A DNA stretch of 64,000 nucleotides from Crocinitomicaceae bacterium (GTDB lineage: Bacteria > Bacteroidota > Bacteroidia > Flavobacteriales_D > Crocinitomicaceae). Below, in pieces: positions 18,575 to 28,518 of the stretch. Numbering within the stretch: position 1 is the stretch's first letter; each line of letters opens with the position of its first letter. Below the pieces are notes generated by a model, which saw only the letters and a program-made list of their open reading frames with translations, was not told the DNA's origin and did not search any database. The stretch spans positions 1 to 64,000 of the forward strand of contig JAHENC010000025.1 in assembly GCA_024643365.1 (NCBI GenBank). The letters run 5' to 3'. The position numbers and the translations under genes were made by a program.

Positions 18575-20220
18575 TTTTCACTTAACAAGTTGAGGGCATT
18601 TTGAAGTGCCGCTTCGGTAATAACTTCTCCACTCATCAAGCGTGCGATTTCTTCTGGTCGCTCCTTTGACTCCAAAACTCTTACGGTTGTTTGCATGCGC
18701 TCGTTTCGCAATTCTTTTGCCACAACCATATGGTGCGCTGCGCGCGCTGCCACTTGTGGTAAATGTGAAATGGCCATGAGTTGAACAGTTTCTCCCATTT
18801 TCTCGAGTAATTGTCCCATTTTCAATGCGACATCACCAGAAACCCCCGTATCAATTTCATCGAAGAAAATAGTCGGCAAGTCTTGTTTTTCGGAAATCAA
18901 TTGTTGCAAAGCCAACATCAAACGGGACAATTCTCCCCCACTTGCTGCTTTTTCAATGGGTACAGCTTCGATTCCGTAATTAGCTGAAAACAAGAATTCA
19001 ACACCTGTACATCCCGTTCGATTGAACTCGCTTAACTCGCTCAATTCAAATTTCAAAGTTGTATGAGGTAATTTTAATTCTTTCAAACGATCCTGAAGAA
19101 CAGCTAGTATGGCTGGAATGCGTTTTTGACGTTGTTCCTGCAAGTATTTAGCATCTTTCCAGAGTTCTGATTGAAGATCCGTGTGCTCGTTTCGCTTTTG
19201 AGAACAGGACTGCAACAATTCATCGAGTGAATTTAGTTTACGCGTCAATTGTTCATACATGGCAGTTAATTCATCAACCGAACTCAAGCGATGTTTATTT
19301 AAAATCTTGTTAAATGCATTCCATTTTTCCATCATGGATGCTTTTTCAGATTCATTCACATCTAATTGATCTATCGCATCATCTGCCTCCAACGCAAGCT
19401 CCTTCAATTCGAGTAAAATCGAATCCAAACGCTCTTTCATAGACAATAATTGTGGATCGTAATTAGATTGCTTATCCACGCTTGCTTTTAAACGATATAA
19501 TTGTTCGTAGGTGCCATTTTCCGCAGTAATTTGACTCATCTCCCCAAATACTTGAAGAATATGAGAAGCATTTTCCATTCGAGTGATGTCGATTTCCAAC
19601 TGAGTAAAATCTGTTGTCCCCAAGGATAATTCTTGTAGTTCATCCAAAATAAAACGATCGTAATCCTCCGCTTGAACTGCTGCGTGGTATTGTTCGTCCA
19701 AGGATTTTAATTCCTTCGTAATGGATTCAAATGCCGCATATTTTTTCTCGAATTTCTTGCGTTCAGAAACGAGTCCAGTTAGGACATCAATCAACTCCAA
19801 TTGAAAGGATTTCGATTTCAGTTCTAGGGTATTGTATTGCGAGTGGATTTGAACCAAACGAGAAGTCAACAGTTTTAAAGTCTGAAGTGAAACCGGAACA
19901 TCATTTATGAATGCTCTAGATTTTCCTTCCTTCGCAATTTCTCGACGAATAATGGTTTGCGCGTCGTAATCCAAGTCCTGTTCCTCAAAAAAAGAAAGGT
20001 AGGAATCGTTCAGATTGAAAATTGCTTCAACGATTGCCTTCGGTGATGATGGACCGATAACAGAAAGTTCTGCCCGTTCGCCTAAAATCAACTGTAGGGC
20101 ATGTAATAATATCGATTTTCCCGATCCGGTTTCCCCGGTTAGAACGGTATATCCTGATTGAAAGTTCAATTCAACTTCGTCAATCAAGGCAAAATTTGAA
20201 ATGCGAAGTGCTGCTAACAT
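18571..20220 (-). CDS. recN: DNA repair protein RecN
   Basis: 549 residues with the SMC-like layout: an N-terminal ATPase half with Walker A GETGSGKS (30-37), a coiled-coil region of about 150-350 residues, and a C-terminal half with SGGELSRLMLALQQ and Walker B IFFDEIDTGVSGDVA. RecN binds DNA ends and helps to align sisters in double-strand-break repair. It overlaps the GSCFA gene (4 nt) and abuts the porD-like gene (1 nt). The order bamD-rpoZ-coaBC-porD-recN is a common one in Bacteroidota. Confidence 0.97.
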   Translation of the reverse strand: MLAALRISNFALIDEVELNFQSGYTVLTGETGSGKSILLHALQLILGERAELSVIGPSSPKAIVEAIFNLNDSYLSFFEEQDLDYDAQTIIRREIAKEGKSRAFINDVPVSLQTLKLLTSRLVQIHSQYNTLELKSKSFQLELIDVLTGLVSERKKFEKKYAAFESITKELKSLDEQYHAAVQAEDYDRFILDELQELSLGTTDFTQLEIDITRMENASHILQVFGEMSQITAENGTYEQLYRLKASVDKQSNYDPQLLSMKERLDSILLELKELALEADDAIDQLDVNESEKASMMEKWNAFNKILNKHRLSSVDELTAMYEQLTRKLNSLDELLQSCSQKRNEHTDLQSELWKDAKYLQEQRQKRIPAILAVLQDRLKELKLPHTTLKFELSELSEFNRTGCTGVEFLFSANYGIEAVPIEKAASGGELSRLMLALQQLISEKQDLPTIFFDEIDTGVSGDVALKMGQLLEKMGETVQLMAISHLPQVAARAAHHMVVAKELRNERMQTTVRVLESKERPEEIARLMSGEVITEAALQNALNLLSEK

Positions 20221-21125
20221 TAGTCTAAAATTTCCTGATAACGAGCTGAATTTGCAGAGTCTAGTTTCTTCAAAAGTGTCACCAAGTCTTGTTTTTCCTT
20301 CAGTTCTGAATCTGAAAATACATTTTTAAATTCAGGAATCTTACAGAAAAGAAAGCTCAGTAAGTTAACAGCATTTGGACGTGTTGCAGCGACAGGCGTT
20401 AATTTATTTAAGGCATCATAAATCGCTTTTTTACCAGCGACTTTGTCTTCATACAATTTATCGATTCCTTTGCGATGGTACATATAGAGACACTCACGCA
20501 TCGGATCAAACACCGGTTGTAACATATTATCAACCAAATAAAAACGATTTCGTTTTCCTGATTCTGATGACTTCCATCCAGGTGCACCTCCTACTTGAGC
20601 GTTTGTAACAATAGCTTGTGCTTCAATGTAGTACGGTGTCCCTCCCTTTAAGGAAAATGAATCGTAATCTAATCCAATCATGTAATAGGCATAAAAAGCA
20701 AGAATGGATGTCAAGTTATCACGGTACTGATTTTGCGCATACACTAAAACAGCATTGCGAGAAAAGGAAACTGCAAAATCTGCATCCTCAAAATTCATCA
20801 ACAAGGTATTATAACTTGAATTAAACGAGGGACGAGTCGATTGTACTTGAATATATCCTTTATACGTTCCTGTGGATGGAATTTCACGAATTTGAATCTG
20901 TATATTGCATTTGATGCGTTCTTCCGTCTTGAATTTATCTTTTGTCCATTGGGTATTATTCATCAAATCAAAAATACTTTGTTCCATTTGTTTGATGATT
21001 TCTTTTTCGGTGGAAGAAACCTCCACTTTTGCATCCACAAGGACAGAAACCTGACAATTTAGTTCTTGACCATAGGAAAAAGATGTTCCCGACAAAACCA
21101 ATAATAAAATAATTAATCCTTTCAT
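20220..21125 (-). CDS. porD: DUF4835 / PorD-like T9SS protein
   Basis: 301 residues with signal peptide 1-20 (ending SYGQ) and the DUF4835 body (ELNCQVSVLVDAKVEVSS, FKTEERIKCNIQIQI, YYMIGLDYDSFSLKGG). The family includes PorD of Porphyromonas gingivalis, named in work on the Por (type IX) secretion system; its exact role there is not settled. It is predicted to be periplasmic or outer-membrane associated. It lies between recN and coaBC. The porD symbol is given by family and position. Confidence 0.8.
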   Translation of the reverse strand: MKGLIILLLVLSGTSFSYGQELNCQVSVLVDAKVEVSSTEKEIIKQMEQSIFDLMNNTQWTKDKFKTEERIKCNIQIQIREIPSTGTYKGYIQVQSTRPSFNSSYNTLLMNFEDADFAVSFSRNAVLVYAQNQYRDNLTSILAFYAYYMIGLDYDSFSLKGGTPYYIEAQAIVTNAQVGGAPGWKSSESGKRNRFYLVDNMLQPVFDPMRECLYMYHRKGIDKLYEDKVAGKKAIYDALNKLTPVAATRPNAVNLLSFLFCKIPEFKNVFSDSELKEKQDLVTLLKKLDSANSARYQEILD

Positions 21126-21127
21126 TT

Positions 21128-22318
21128 TTAATCTTTTAAAACGATAGACAGAATATCTTTTGCTACTTCTTTTTTTGATTTCAACGGGAATTCAAAAGCA
21201 GATTTCTCCTTATCGAAAATAGTAATTTTATTTGTTTCGGCTTGAAATCCACTTACATCTTTTACGAACTCATTTAAAACGATGAAGTCAAGATTTTTAC
21301 GCGTCAATTTATCTAACGCATATTCCTTCGCATTATTTGTTTCCAAGGCAAATCCAACGACAATTTGTTGATTTATTCGATTTTCTGATGCCCACGTTAA
21401 GATATCTGGATTCTTCACCAAATGCAGAATGTGATCATCCGCCTGTTTTTTGATTTTTTGATTTGCTACATTTTCTGGACGATAGTCCGCCACAGCAGCA
21501 CTAAATATTCCAAGTTGACAAGTATCCCAATGCTCTTGAACAGCGCCTAACATTTCTTGAGCCGATTGCACATTTATCCGTTGTAAATTCGGATGAGTTA
21601 ACTGCAAGGAAGTTGGTCCACTCACCAAAAGCACTTGATATCCCATTGATAAACATGCGGTTGCCAATTCATAACCCATTTTCCCACTGGAATGATTTCC
21701 AATGAATCGAACGGGATCAATTGCCTCATATGTTGGTCCGGCAGTGATTAACACACGTTTTGATATTTCCGTTTTATTCAACTGAAAAAAATCTTGAAGG
21801 TATGCCGCAATGTTCTCTGGCTCTTCCATGCGACCTTGTCCTTCAAGTCCACTTGCCAATGATCCTTCCGTGGCAGGTATGATCGAAACTCCATCCAAAA
21901 GCAAAGTATCCATGTTGCGTTTCACCGTTGGATGTTGATACATGTCCAAGTCCATCGCAGGAGCAATAATGGTTTTTCCTTTCATAGAAAAATATGTAGC
22001 GAGCAACAGGTTGTCACAGATGCCACTAGCCATTTTTGCAAGGGTATTCGCCGTTGTAGGAGCGATGATGAGTACATCGGCCCAAAGTGCCAATTCAACA
22101 TGATTGGCCCATTCTCCAGTTTTCTTGTTCCAAAATTCGATGTGAACTGGATTTTCTGTCAAGGTGGAGACGACGAGGGGACTGATAAAATCAGAAGAGG
22201 CAGGAGTCATGATTGCTCTGACTTCTGCCCCTTGTTTTTTTAATATTCGTATAAGGTAAGCAATTTTATAAGCTGCAATACCTCCTGAAATTCCTAGAAG
22301 GATGCGCTTTCCCTGCAT
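21128..22318 (-). CDS. coaBC: Bifunctional phosphopantothenoylcysteine decarboxylase / phosphopantothenate-cysteine ligase
   Basis: 396 residues. The N-terminal flavoprotein half (CoaC, about 1-185) has SGGIAAYKIAYLIR, the APTTANTLAKMASG stretch and the active-site cysteine loop ICDNLL. The C-terminal half (CoaB, 190-396) has GPTYEAIDPVRFIGNHSSGK for nucleotide binding. The two steps convert 4'-phosphopantothenate to 4'-phosphopantetheine on the way to coenzyme A. It overlaps rpoZ by one base, which suggests coupled translation. Confidence 0.97.
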   Translation of the reverse strand: MQGKRILLGISGGIAAYKIAYLIRILKKQGAEVRAIMTPASSDFISPLVVSTLTENPVHIEFWNKKTGEWANHVELALWADVLIIAPTTANTLAKMASGICDNLLLATYFSMKGKTIIAPAMDLDMYQHPTVKRNMDTLLLDGVSIIPATEGSLASGLEGQGRMEEPENIAAYLQDFFQLNKTEISKRVLITAGPTYEAIDPVRFIGNHSSGKMGYELATACLSMGYQVLLVSGPTSLQLTHPNLQRINVQSAQEMLGAVQEHWDTCQLGIFSAAVADYRPENVANQKIKKQADDHILHLVKNPDILTWASENRINQQIVVGFALETNNAKEYALDKLTRKNLDFIVLNEFVKDVSGFQAETNKITIFDKEKSAFEFPLKSKKEVAKDILSIVLKD

Positions 22319-22641
22319 TACTCTTTTTCTTCTGGTTTACGCATGTAGATTTTGTCATCCAATAACTCTTGGGTTGCAATAGCTGTTGGTTTTGGCATTT
22401 TTTCATAATGCTTGGAAATCTCAATTTGCTCACGGTTTTCGAAAATCTCTTCAAGATTATCTGTTGTTGATGCAAATTCTTGTAGTTTTTGCGTTAATTC
22501 TTCTTTAACTTCAGAAGAAATCTGATTCGCACGTTTAGAAATAGCAACCAAAGATTGGTAGATGTTTCCTGTTTTCTCTTCCATACGAATGGTGTCACGC
22601 GTGATGGTTGATTTTTCTGCTGGTGTGTTTTTATAACTCAT
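22318..22641 (-). CDS. rpoZ: RNA polymerase omega subunit
   Basis: 107 residues, longer than the classic omega of about 90 residues but of the Bacteroidota form. The core NIYQSLVAISKRANQISSEVK matches the omega/Rpb6 fold, and a short Lys/Glu-rich tail follows. It helps to assemble and stabilise beta-prime of RNA polymerase. Its position between bamD and coaBC is the conserved Bacteroidota arrangement. No odd feature. Confidence 0.9.
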   Translation of the reverse strand: MSYKNTPAEKSTITRDTIRMEEKTGNIYQSLVAISKRANQISSEVKEELTQKLQEFASTTDNLEEIFENREQIEISKHYEKMPKPTAIATQELLDDKIYMRKPEEKE

Positions 22642-22651
22642 AATTCACTTT

Positions 22652-23437
22652 TCAGTTGTTGTTCTCGCTCAACTTATCAAGGTACGAACTTAATTCTTTC
22701 GAGTATTCTGACTGCGGATGGCGAAGAACAAAGGTACGGAATCTTTCGTTAGTTTGTTCGAAACGCTCTGATTTTTTACTATCAATACTATTGATCGTTA
22801 AAAAGTATGAGTTTTTAACCACCACGTAGTTTATTTCTTCGGCAAAATCTGATTGTCCATGACCCTCAAGAAACAACTCGCCTGAAGCAATAGCGGCTTT
22901 GTAGTTTTCCATTTTGTCGTAAAGTTTCACTTGGTCGTATTGCTTTGTCTCTAGCTTAAATTGCAATTGATCAATGATTTGATTGCACGAATCAATGAGG
23001 TATGATTGTGGGTAACGGTCGATGAATTGTTGAACATTATTGATGGCTAATTCCGTTTCTGTTTGATCCAATGAATGTTCAGGTGAGTTCTTCACGCTAC
23101 ATAGTGCAACCATGAATAATACTTCTTCATTTTTTACGCTGTAAGGAAAACGCTGCATGTAGGCACTGTAATAATATTGAGCCATATAGTAATCCTCCAC
23201 TTGAAAATAACTTTTAGCTAAACGGTAATACGACAATTCACCTTCTGCGCTTTTTGGCGAATGCTGGTAAATTTGCTCATACAAAACGATGGCTTTTTCG
23301 TATTGCTTATTATCGTACAGCTCATTCGCTAGGTTATACTTTGCCGCAAAGTCATCTGCTTTGACTACTGCATTGTAGTTTGAACAAGCTGTTAAAAACA
23401 AGCCTGCAAAACTGAATATGAAGAAATAATTTTTCAT
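22652..23437 (-). CDS. bamD: Outer membrane assembly lipoprotein BamD
   Basis: 261 residues with lipoprotein signal and lipobox (LFLTACSN, Cys18). TPR-like helical repeats follow (AAKYNLANELYDNKQYEKAI, EGELSYYRLAKSYFQVEDYY), typical of BamD/YfiO. It is the periplasmic-facing lipoprotein of the BAM complex and helps fold outer-membrane beta-barrels. First gene of the bamD-rpoZ-coaBC-porD-recN row, 10 bp before rpoZ and directly after the peptidase gene on the same strand. Confidence 0.92.
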   Translation of the reverse strand: MKNYFFIFSFAGLFLTACSNYNAVVKADDFAAKYNLANELYDNKQYEKAIVLYEQIYQHSPKSAEGELSYYRLAKSYFQVEDYYMAQYYYSAYMQRFPYSVKNEEVLFMVALCSVKNSPEHSLDQTETELAINNVQQFIDRYPQSYLIDSCNQIIDQLQFKLETKQYDQVKLYDKMENYKAAIASGELFLEGHGQSDFAEEINYVVVKNSYFLTINSIDSKKSERFEQTNERFRTFVLRHPQSEYSKELSSYLDKLSENNN

Positions 23438-24406
23438 CTATTTTACTCTTAAACTTTTCCCCACTTGAAGAACAGTTGTTGGTTTAATTCCATTCAATGA
23501 ACATATTTTCGAAACAGTCGTTCGATTTCTGTCAGCAATTTCCGTTAAGGTATCTCCAGAACGGACCTGGTAATATTTAACTTGTGGCGCTCGTACAACC
23601 ACAGGTGGTGGAGTAACAGCAGTTGGAGTTTCCGCAGGATGCTCCTCATAATAATCTGTTGGCTTGGCACCTGGACGAAAGAGTCCTTTGTGCACAAACA
23701 AGTTTTCATTCTTCAAAAATCGTTTATCGAAATCAATGATTTCTTCTGGATTCATTGGTGCATCGTAAAAACGAATCTCAAAGTGCAAATGTGGGCCAAA
23801 CGAACGCCCTGTATTTCCACCGAGTCCAATGGGATCTCCAGCTTTCACTTCTTGATCTGGATAAACCAAAAACTTACTTAAATGGGCGTGAAACGTTTCT
23901 AACCCGTTATTGTGACGAAGGATTACGAGATTACCGAATCCACCATCATTGTATTTCGCATAGCGCACTTTTCCAGACCAAGTAGCATACACGGTATCTC
24001 CAACATTCAATCCAATATCAATTCCATTGTGATACCTTCCGCTTCGATAACCATAACGCGAGGTTACAATTCCCTTTGTTGGCATGGAAAACCCATCGTT
24101 TAATTCATCATTGACACACAACCAAATGGTGTCTTTCAATTTGGACAAATCGTTTCGGCTAGTAAAACAGACTTCATTATTCCAAGTAAGTGTAAAAGGA
24201 ACATCTTGATCCTCTGTCATGATTTTATGAATGCGTGCATTCATAATGCCATCAAACTTAAACGGATTATACAGTGCCCAAGTTTTGTTGGAGTAGATGA
24301 TCACCTTTCCTATCTCCGTATCCACAGTATCCAACGCTCGTTGCGCGAATGCTTGAGAGCTTAAGCAAGCGAATAAAAAAACAATATGTAGGATTTTACG
24401 GGTCAA
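23438..24406 (-). CDS. M23 peptidase with LysM domain
   Basis: 322 residues. Signal peptide 1-21 (ending QAFA). The M23 domain (about 110-215) has the metal ligands in HNGIDIG and GPHLHFEIRF, with FHAHLSK as the catalytic histidine stretch, so it looks active. A Pro-rich linker leads to a C-terminal LysM (YYQVRSGDTLTEIADRNRTT). It should cut peptide cross-links in periplasmic peptidoglycan, as in cell separation or wall remodelling. It abuts bamD (1 nt). The N-terminal 90 residues are unassigned. Confidence 0.92.
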   Translation of the reverse strand: MTRKILHIVFLFACLSSQAFAQRALDTVDTEIGKVIIYSNKTWALYNPFKFDGIMNARIHKIMTEDQDVPFTLTWNNEVCFTSRNDLSKLKDTIWLCVNDELNDGFSMPTKGIVTSRYGYRSGRYHNGIDIGLNVGDTVYATWSGKVRYAKYNDGGFGNLVILRHNNGLETFHAHLSKFLVYPDQEVKAGDPIGLGGNTGRSFGPHLHFEIRFYDAPMNPEEIIDFDKRFLKNENLFVHKGLFRPGAKPTDYYEEHPAETPTAVTPPPVVVRAPQVKYYQVRSGDTLTEIADRNRTTVSKICSLNGIKPTTVLQVGKSLRVK

Positions 24407-24445
24407 GTTCGAAAAAATAAGGATTTCAAAGATAGTGAATTCCTT

Positions 24446-25324
24446 TTACATGGCCCTGATATCCATGATTTCAATGTTGTAAAAGACTTGTTCATTTGGT
24501 TTTACCAAATCTGCATACCCACGCGCACCATAAGCTTGAGGTGCATCTAGAATAATGAAATACCGCTCACCTTTTTTTGCATTCTTCATGATTTTTCTCA
24601 ATCCCGGAACAATGGTTTTTTGTCCAGGCGTGTATTTCAGTGGGTAATTACCCAAACGTGTATTCATGACGGAGGCTTTCGATTCCGTTGAAACCATTGC
24701 ATGAAAGGACAACTCCTTGCTTGGATCCTTTGCCAAACTAAGTCCTTCACCATCTTTGATTTTCCATGAGGTGATTCCTTCACTATGAATACTTGGCATA
24801 ACAAGTGCTACCACTTTAACATACAGCCAATTTGCTGAGTTTGCAGGGATAACTCCTTTGATTTCTTTACTTCCCAAAGCCAATTCCGCTGGAATTTCTA
24901 CTTTAACAAAATCCCCCGGTGTCAACTCTTGAAGTGCTAGGTCCCAACCTGGAGTTTGCATATTATATCCGATTACAAATGGAATAAAGGGCATATTGAT
25001 GCGGTTATTCCCATCAACAATCTTTCCATCAGGCAAAGCTAAACGATAGTCGATGAGCGCCATCTCCCCTTTCTTTAATTTTCTTCCTTTTCCTTTTAAA
25101 ATCCATTTGATCACGAGTCCGTTTGAGAAGGTTTTTACATCCGCAACTTTTCCTTTCTCAAAGGATTTCAAGTTGTCTTTTGTCGATTTAAATTCCTTAT
25201 CTATTTGATCAGACTTCTTTAATGGTTTTTGAATGTCCTTTTTAACAGAAACGGTTTTCTTTCCGGACGTTGTGTGACAGGCAGTCAACGTTAGTACGAA
25301 TAAGCAGAGAATAATTCGAGTCAT
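24446..25324 (-). CDS. Lipoprotein with two FKBP-like domains
   Basis: 292 residues with lipobox (LTACHT, Cys16) and a Lys-rich spacer. Two FKBP-like domains are seen: residues about 65-175 (GEMALIDYRLALPDGKIVDG, PGWDLALQELTPGDFVKVEIP) and about 190-292 (VPGLRKIMKNAKKGERYFII, GYADLVKPNEQVFYNIEIMD). Several residues of the usual FKBP active site are replaced, so chaperone use without full isomerase activity is possible. It overlaps the gldI-like gene by one base and is the third gene of a run that starts with the DHH phosphoesterase. A periplasmic role next to gliding/T9SS functions is inferred from position only. Confidence 0.8.
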   Translation of the reverse strand: MTRIILCLFVLTLTACHTTSGKKTVSVKKDIQKPLKKSDQIDKEFKSTKDNLKSFEKGKVADVKTFSNGLVIKWILKGKGRKLKKGEMALIDYRLALPDGKIVDGNNRINMPFIPFVIGYNMQTPGWDLALQELTPGDFVKVEIPAELALGSKEIKGVIPANSANWLYVKVVALVMPSIHSEGITSWKIKDGEGLSLAKDPSKELSFHAMVSTESKASVMNTRLGNYPLKYTPGQKTIVPGLRKIMKNAKKGERYFIILDAPQAYGARGYADLVKPNEQVFYNIEIMDIRAM

Positions 25325-25848
25325 TACTTTAAATCAATTAGTTGAAGATCAATATATAATACACTTTGCGGCGGGATTTTCATTCGATCTCCTAAAAGTC
25401 CGTGTCCCAAATAACTTGGAAGGATTAATTTTGCTTTATCTCCTTTCATCATGAGTTGCAAAGCTTCATGAATTCCTGTTTCTTTTTCACTTTTGGCGAT
25501 CACCACACGTTCAATTTCACCTTTTGCTGTTTCGTAGCAAACGCGTCCATCTAACAACTCAATTCTCACGCGGATAATCGCCTCTTGACCTACTTTCGCA
25601 AGATCCGGACCAATTCCGTGGGAGTAACGCATGAAACGCAATCCAGATTCACTTTGAATAGAATCCATTTTCAATTCTTGGTGATGAGCTAAAAAAAGCT
25701 TGATTTTAATTTCTTCTCGAGCGTTTAACTCTTGATTGAAATCCACCGAATGAGCTGTACCCCACTTTTTCGTTGCGGTATCCTTCGTTTTTTCTGCTCG
25801 ACAAGCGAACAAACTAATGAAAAGAAAGAAATAGAATAAACGGGTCAT
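25324..25848 (-). CDS. gldI: GldI-like FKBP lipoprotein
   Basis: 174 residues with lipobox (LFACRA). One FKBP domain (about 80-172) has IHEALQLMMKGDKAKLILPS and ends IPPQSVLYIDLQLIDLK. It resembles GldI of flavobacterial gliding motility, and its place directly after the DHH phosphoesterase gene is the arrangement I recall for gldI. GldI is required for gliding in Flavobacterium johnsoniae, where it probably helps fold periplasmic motility or secretion proteins. It overlaps both neighbours (4 nt and 1 nt). The symbol rests on domain and neighbourhood. Confidence 0.78.
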   Translation of the reverse strand: MTRLFYFFLFISLFACRAEKTKDTATKKWGTAHSVDFNQELNAREEIKIKLFLAHHQELKMDSIQSESGLRFMRYSHGIGPDLAKVGQEAIIRVRIELLDGRVCYETAKGEIERVVIAKSEKETGIHEALQLMMKGDKAKLILPSYLGHGLLGDRMKIPPQSVLYIDLQLIDLK

Positions 25849-26834
25849 TTCACTGGTGTTAACTCTTCCACTAACGAACGGAAGCGGTCAATTGTTACAG
25901 TTAAGGATTCATTTGAAAATCCACCAGCGGCATATTGATGTCCACCACCCATGAAATGTTTCGCTGAGAATTCATTCACAAAATACTTTCCTTTTGAACG
26001 GAATGAAATTTTAATTCCGTCTTCGTGTTCCACAAAGAAGGCTGCAATGGAGATTCCTTCTATGGACAAAATGACATTCACTAATCCTTCGGTATCGCCT
26101 TTTTGGTAGTGGAATCGATGTAATTCCTCCAAGGTTAAACTGATTAATCCGATGGGTAATCCTGGAAAAAGTTCTAGTTTCTCTGCGATGGCATATCCTC
26201 TTAGTTGCAAACGAGAAACGGTATTAACGTCGTAAATCGCTTCATGAATATCGACATGATTGACGCCAATTTTGAGTAAATAAGCCAATACCTCATGTGT
26301 TTTCGCTTTCACTGAAGGAAAACGGAATGATCCTGTATCGGTCAACATTCCAAGGTAGATTCCATTTCCAACTGCCACATCAAGTTGATGAATGTAGCCC
26401 ATTTCTTCAATGCATTCAAAGATTAATTGAGCAGTTGAGCAAACATCTGGACGAGAGATGGTAATTTGACAAAAATCCTGTGGATGTGGATGGTGATCGA
26501 TCATGACTTTCGTTGCTGGAAAATCCAATACAAACGACTCCATTTCCTTCCCCACTCGACCTGCACCATTGTAATCTAAACAATATATGGTGTCGAAGTT
26601 AGCAATATCTTGATGAAACCCTTGGTCGAAGATGGAATAATCAACATCCTTTAAAAATGGCAACAAGAAATCTGCTGGACGATCAGGAATGACTACATGT
26701 GCTTCCTTCCCTAAGTTTTTCAGGAAGAAATACCATGAAACAACACTCCCAATGGCATCACCATCGGGAGATTTATGTGTTGTTATTAAAGCTTTTTGGC
26801 TTTTATCAATGTGTAAGCGAAGTGCATCTGTCAT
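25845..26834 (-). CDS. DHH/DHHA1 phosphoesterase (NrnA-like)
   Basis: 329 residues. The DHH domain has THKSPDGDAIGSV (metal ligands near residues 20-26), DYNGAGR and the DHH motif in IDHHPHP near residue 114. The C-terminal DHHA1 domain has MGGGHQYAAGG. NrnA-type enzymes degrade oligoribonucleotides and 3'-phosphoadenosine 5'-phosphate in the cytoplasm; c-di-nucleotide products are an alternative. It overlaps gldI by 4 nt and starts the small operon 26834-24446. Confidence 0.92.
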   Translation of the reverse strand: MTDALRLHIDKSQKALITTHKSPDGDAIGSVVSWYFFLKNLGKEAHVVIPDRPADFLLPFLKDVDYSIFDQGFHQDIANFDTIYCLDYNGAGRVGKEMESFVLDFPATKVMIDHHPHPQDFCQITISRPDVCSTAQLIFECIEEMGYIHQLDVAVGNGIYLGMLTDTGSFRFPSVKAKTHEVLAYLLKIGVNHVDIHEAIYDVNTVSRLQLRGYAIAEKLELFPGLPIGLISLTLEELHRFHYQKGDTEGLVNVILSIEGISIAAFFVEHEDGIKISFRSKGKYFVNEFSAKHFMGGGHQYAAGGFSNESLTVTIDRFRSLVEELTPVK

Positions 26835-26843
26835 GCAACAAAG

Positions 26844-28400
26844 TTAATTGTTCTGCTGCATGTGTTCAGCTTCTTCTTTATCTTCTTCAAATAATTTTGG
26901 TAAATCTTTCTTTCCTTGCAAGTTATCCATCAAATCCTCCAACTGAGAAATGGATAAATTTTTCGCGATGATTTTCTTGTCTTTATCCAAAACGAAAATT
27001 CTTGGCGTCGAATATAAATCATAGGTTGTTTGGAAATTCAAAGATTCCAATGTTGTCGGCTTGCCTTTTTCTCCTGTGTACAAGGGAACCAATTTCTCAG
27101 GAGTAGCTTTCGCTATTTCGTAGATACTATTCGTAACCGCAACATTGATGAAATTCAAGTTATTCTCACGGATGTATTTTTTCCACGCTTCAAAATCTTT
27201 ACCAATTCCTTTTCCGACTGCAAATACTTCGATGTTGCGGTTTTTAAATTTCTCGTTATACAACGTCACCAACTTCGGTGTTACTTTCTTACAATGTCCA
27301 CATTCCGGATCCCAGAAATATAAAATCGTGTATTCAGATTTCAGCGAATAGAAATCCAACCATTTTGTATCAGACGTGTCTCTTAAAATGAGGTTATAAG
27401 GCTTTGCACCGACAACCAAGTTCATTTTCCATTTCAGATCCTTACATAACTCTTCAAATTTATCCTCTGCAACCCATGTTGCTGGTGATTTTCCGGTGGA
27501 TGGATCCGTTGTACAGAAATAGCGATTCAACATGTAAATGTAGACTTTATCCATCCCCATAATTTGACTCTTTCCAAAGGTTGAGGCAATCCATCCAACG
27601 CTGTATTCATACATTTTTGATTTTGGATCAAGTCCATCACAAAATTTGAATGCATATTTAATGATGGTATCCCAATGTTGAATCATCATGTTTTTCCCAA
27701 AATAATACTCCAATTTATTGTGGAAAATAGGATTATTCACCAAGGCATCTGTTTTTAAATCAACATTATCCCAGTAATGCTCGAAATAGTATTTATATCG
27801 GAAATTTGAATCGATAATCTCCCCTTTTTCATTTTTAGGAATCTCCGGCACAACGACATCCAAGGACATTTTTACGATTTTTCCAACGAGCATCGCAGGA
27901 TTGGTTTGAACAATGGCTTTCTGGTATTCGTCCACTTCTTTGTTCAAGGCATCAATTGTCACACTTAAGGTTTTGTACTCTGGATCCGTATCCTTTAATT
28001 TTGCGCGTTGTTCGGCCAATTTATTTGCTTCACCTTTTTTCGAACTGATGTACTTTACGTACGGGATAAAGATTTTATTTTCTTCGGATTTTTTAATCAC
28101 CAAATTACCCATGAAGTCTGGACCTTTCGTTTCCAATTGAATCTCTTCATTGTTGTATACGAATTCAAAATATTTTTGACCTGGCAACAACAAGCCAACG
28201 ATTCCTGGTTTTTGTTTTTTTCCATCAAAAACAACTTCACCATTTTTCATTTGAGCTGTATCAGCATAATTCAATCGCGATCCGAAGTACTTAATTAAAA
28301 ACACGGTAGTGTCCTTTTGTCCTTCAACTTTCAAGCGTATTTTTTGTGCATATGTCATTGACGCACAAGCCAAAAACAAAAATGTCAGAATATTTTTCAT
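26844..28400 (-). CDS. Exported thioredoxin-like protein with DUF5106-type region
   Basis: 518 residues with signal peptide (ending MTYA). The first 330 residues have the mostly helical and beta layout of Bacteroidota DUF4369/DUF5106 proteins (MLVGKIVKMSLDVVVPEIP, YFEHYWDNVDL). A TlpA/thioredoxin domain follows (about 350-500) with the active site ECGHCKKVTPKL. It is expected in the periplasm as a thiol oxidoreductase. Client proteins are unknown. It ends 10 bp before the DHH gene on the same strand, so cotranscription is possible. Confidence 0.85.
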   Translation of the reverse strand: MKNILTFLFLACASMTYAQKIRLKVEGQKDTTVFLIKYFGSRLNYADTAQMKNGEVVFDGKKQKPGIVGLLLPGQKYFEFVYNNEEIQLETKGPDFMGNLVIKKSEENKIFIPYVKYISSKKGEANKLAEQRAKLKDTDPEYKTLSVTIDALNKEVDEYQKAIVQTNPAMLVGKIVKMSLDVVVPEIPKNEKGEIIDSNFRYKYYFEHYWDNVDLKTDALVNNPIFHNKLEYYFGKNMMIQHWDTIIKYAFKFCDGLDPKSKMYEYSVGWIASTFGKSQIMGMDKVYIYMLNRYFCTTDPSTGKSPATWVAEDKFEELCKDLKWKMNLVVGAKPYNLILRDTSDTKWLDFYSLKSEYTILYFWDPECGHCKKVTPKLVTLYNEKFKNRNIEVFAVGKGIGKDFEAWKKYIRENNLNFINVAVTNSIYEIAKATPEKLVPLYTGEKGKPTTLESLNFQTTYDLYSTPRIFVLDKDKKIIAKNLSISQLEDLMDNLQGKKDLPKLFEEDKEEAEHMQQNN

Positions 28401-28518
28401 AGGGAATAATAAGTTTTATGATACGAATATGCCTTTAATTTAAATAGTTGATCTTTTTTTAACATTTCTTTAACCAAAGAAATTTGATTCAACTTGGCGA
28501 ACATGAGTCGAATCAGTT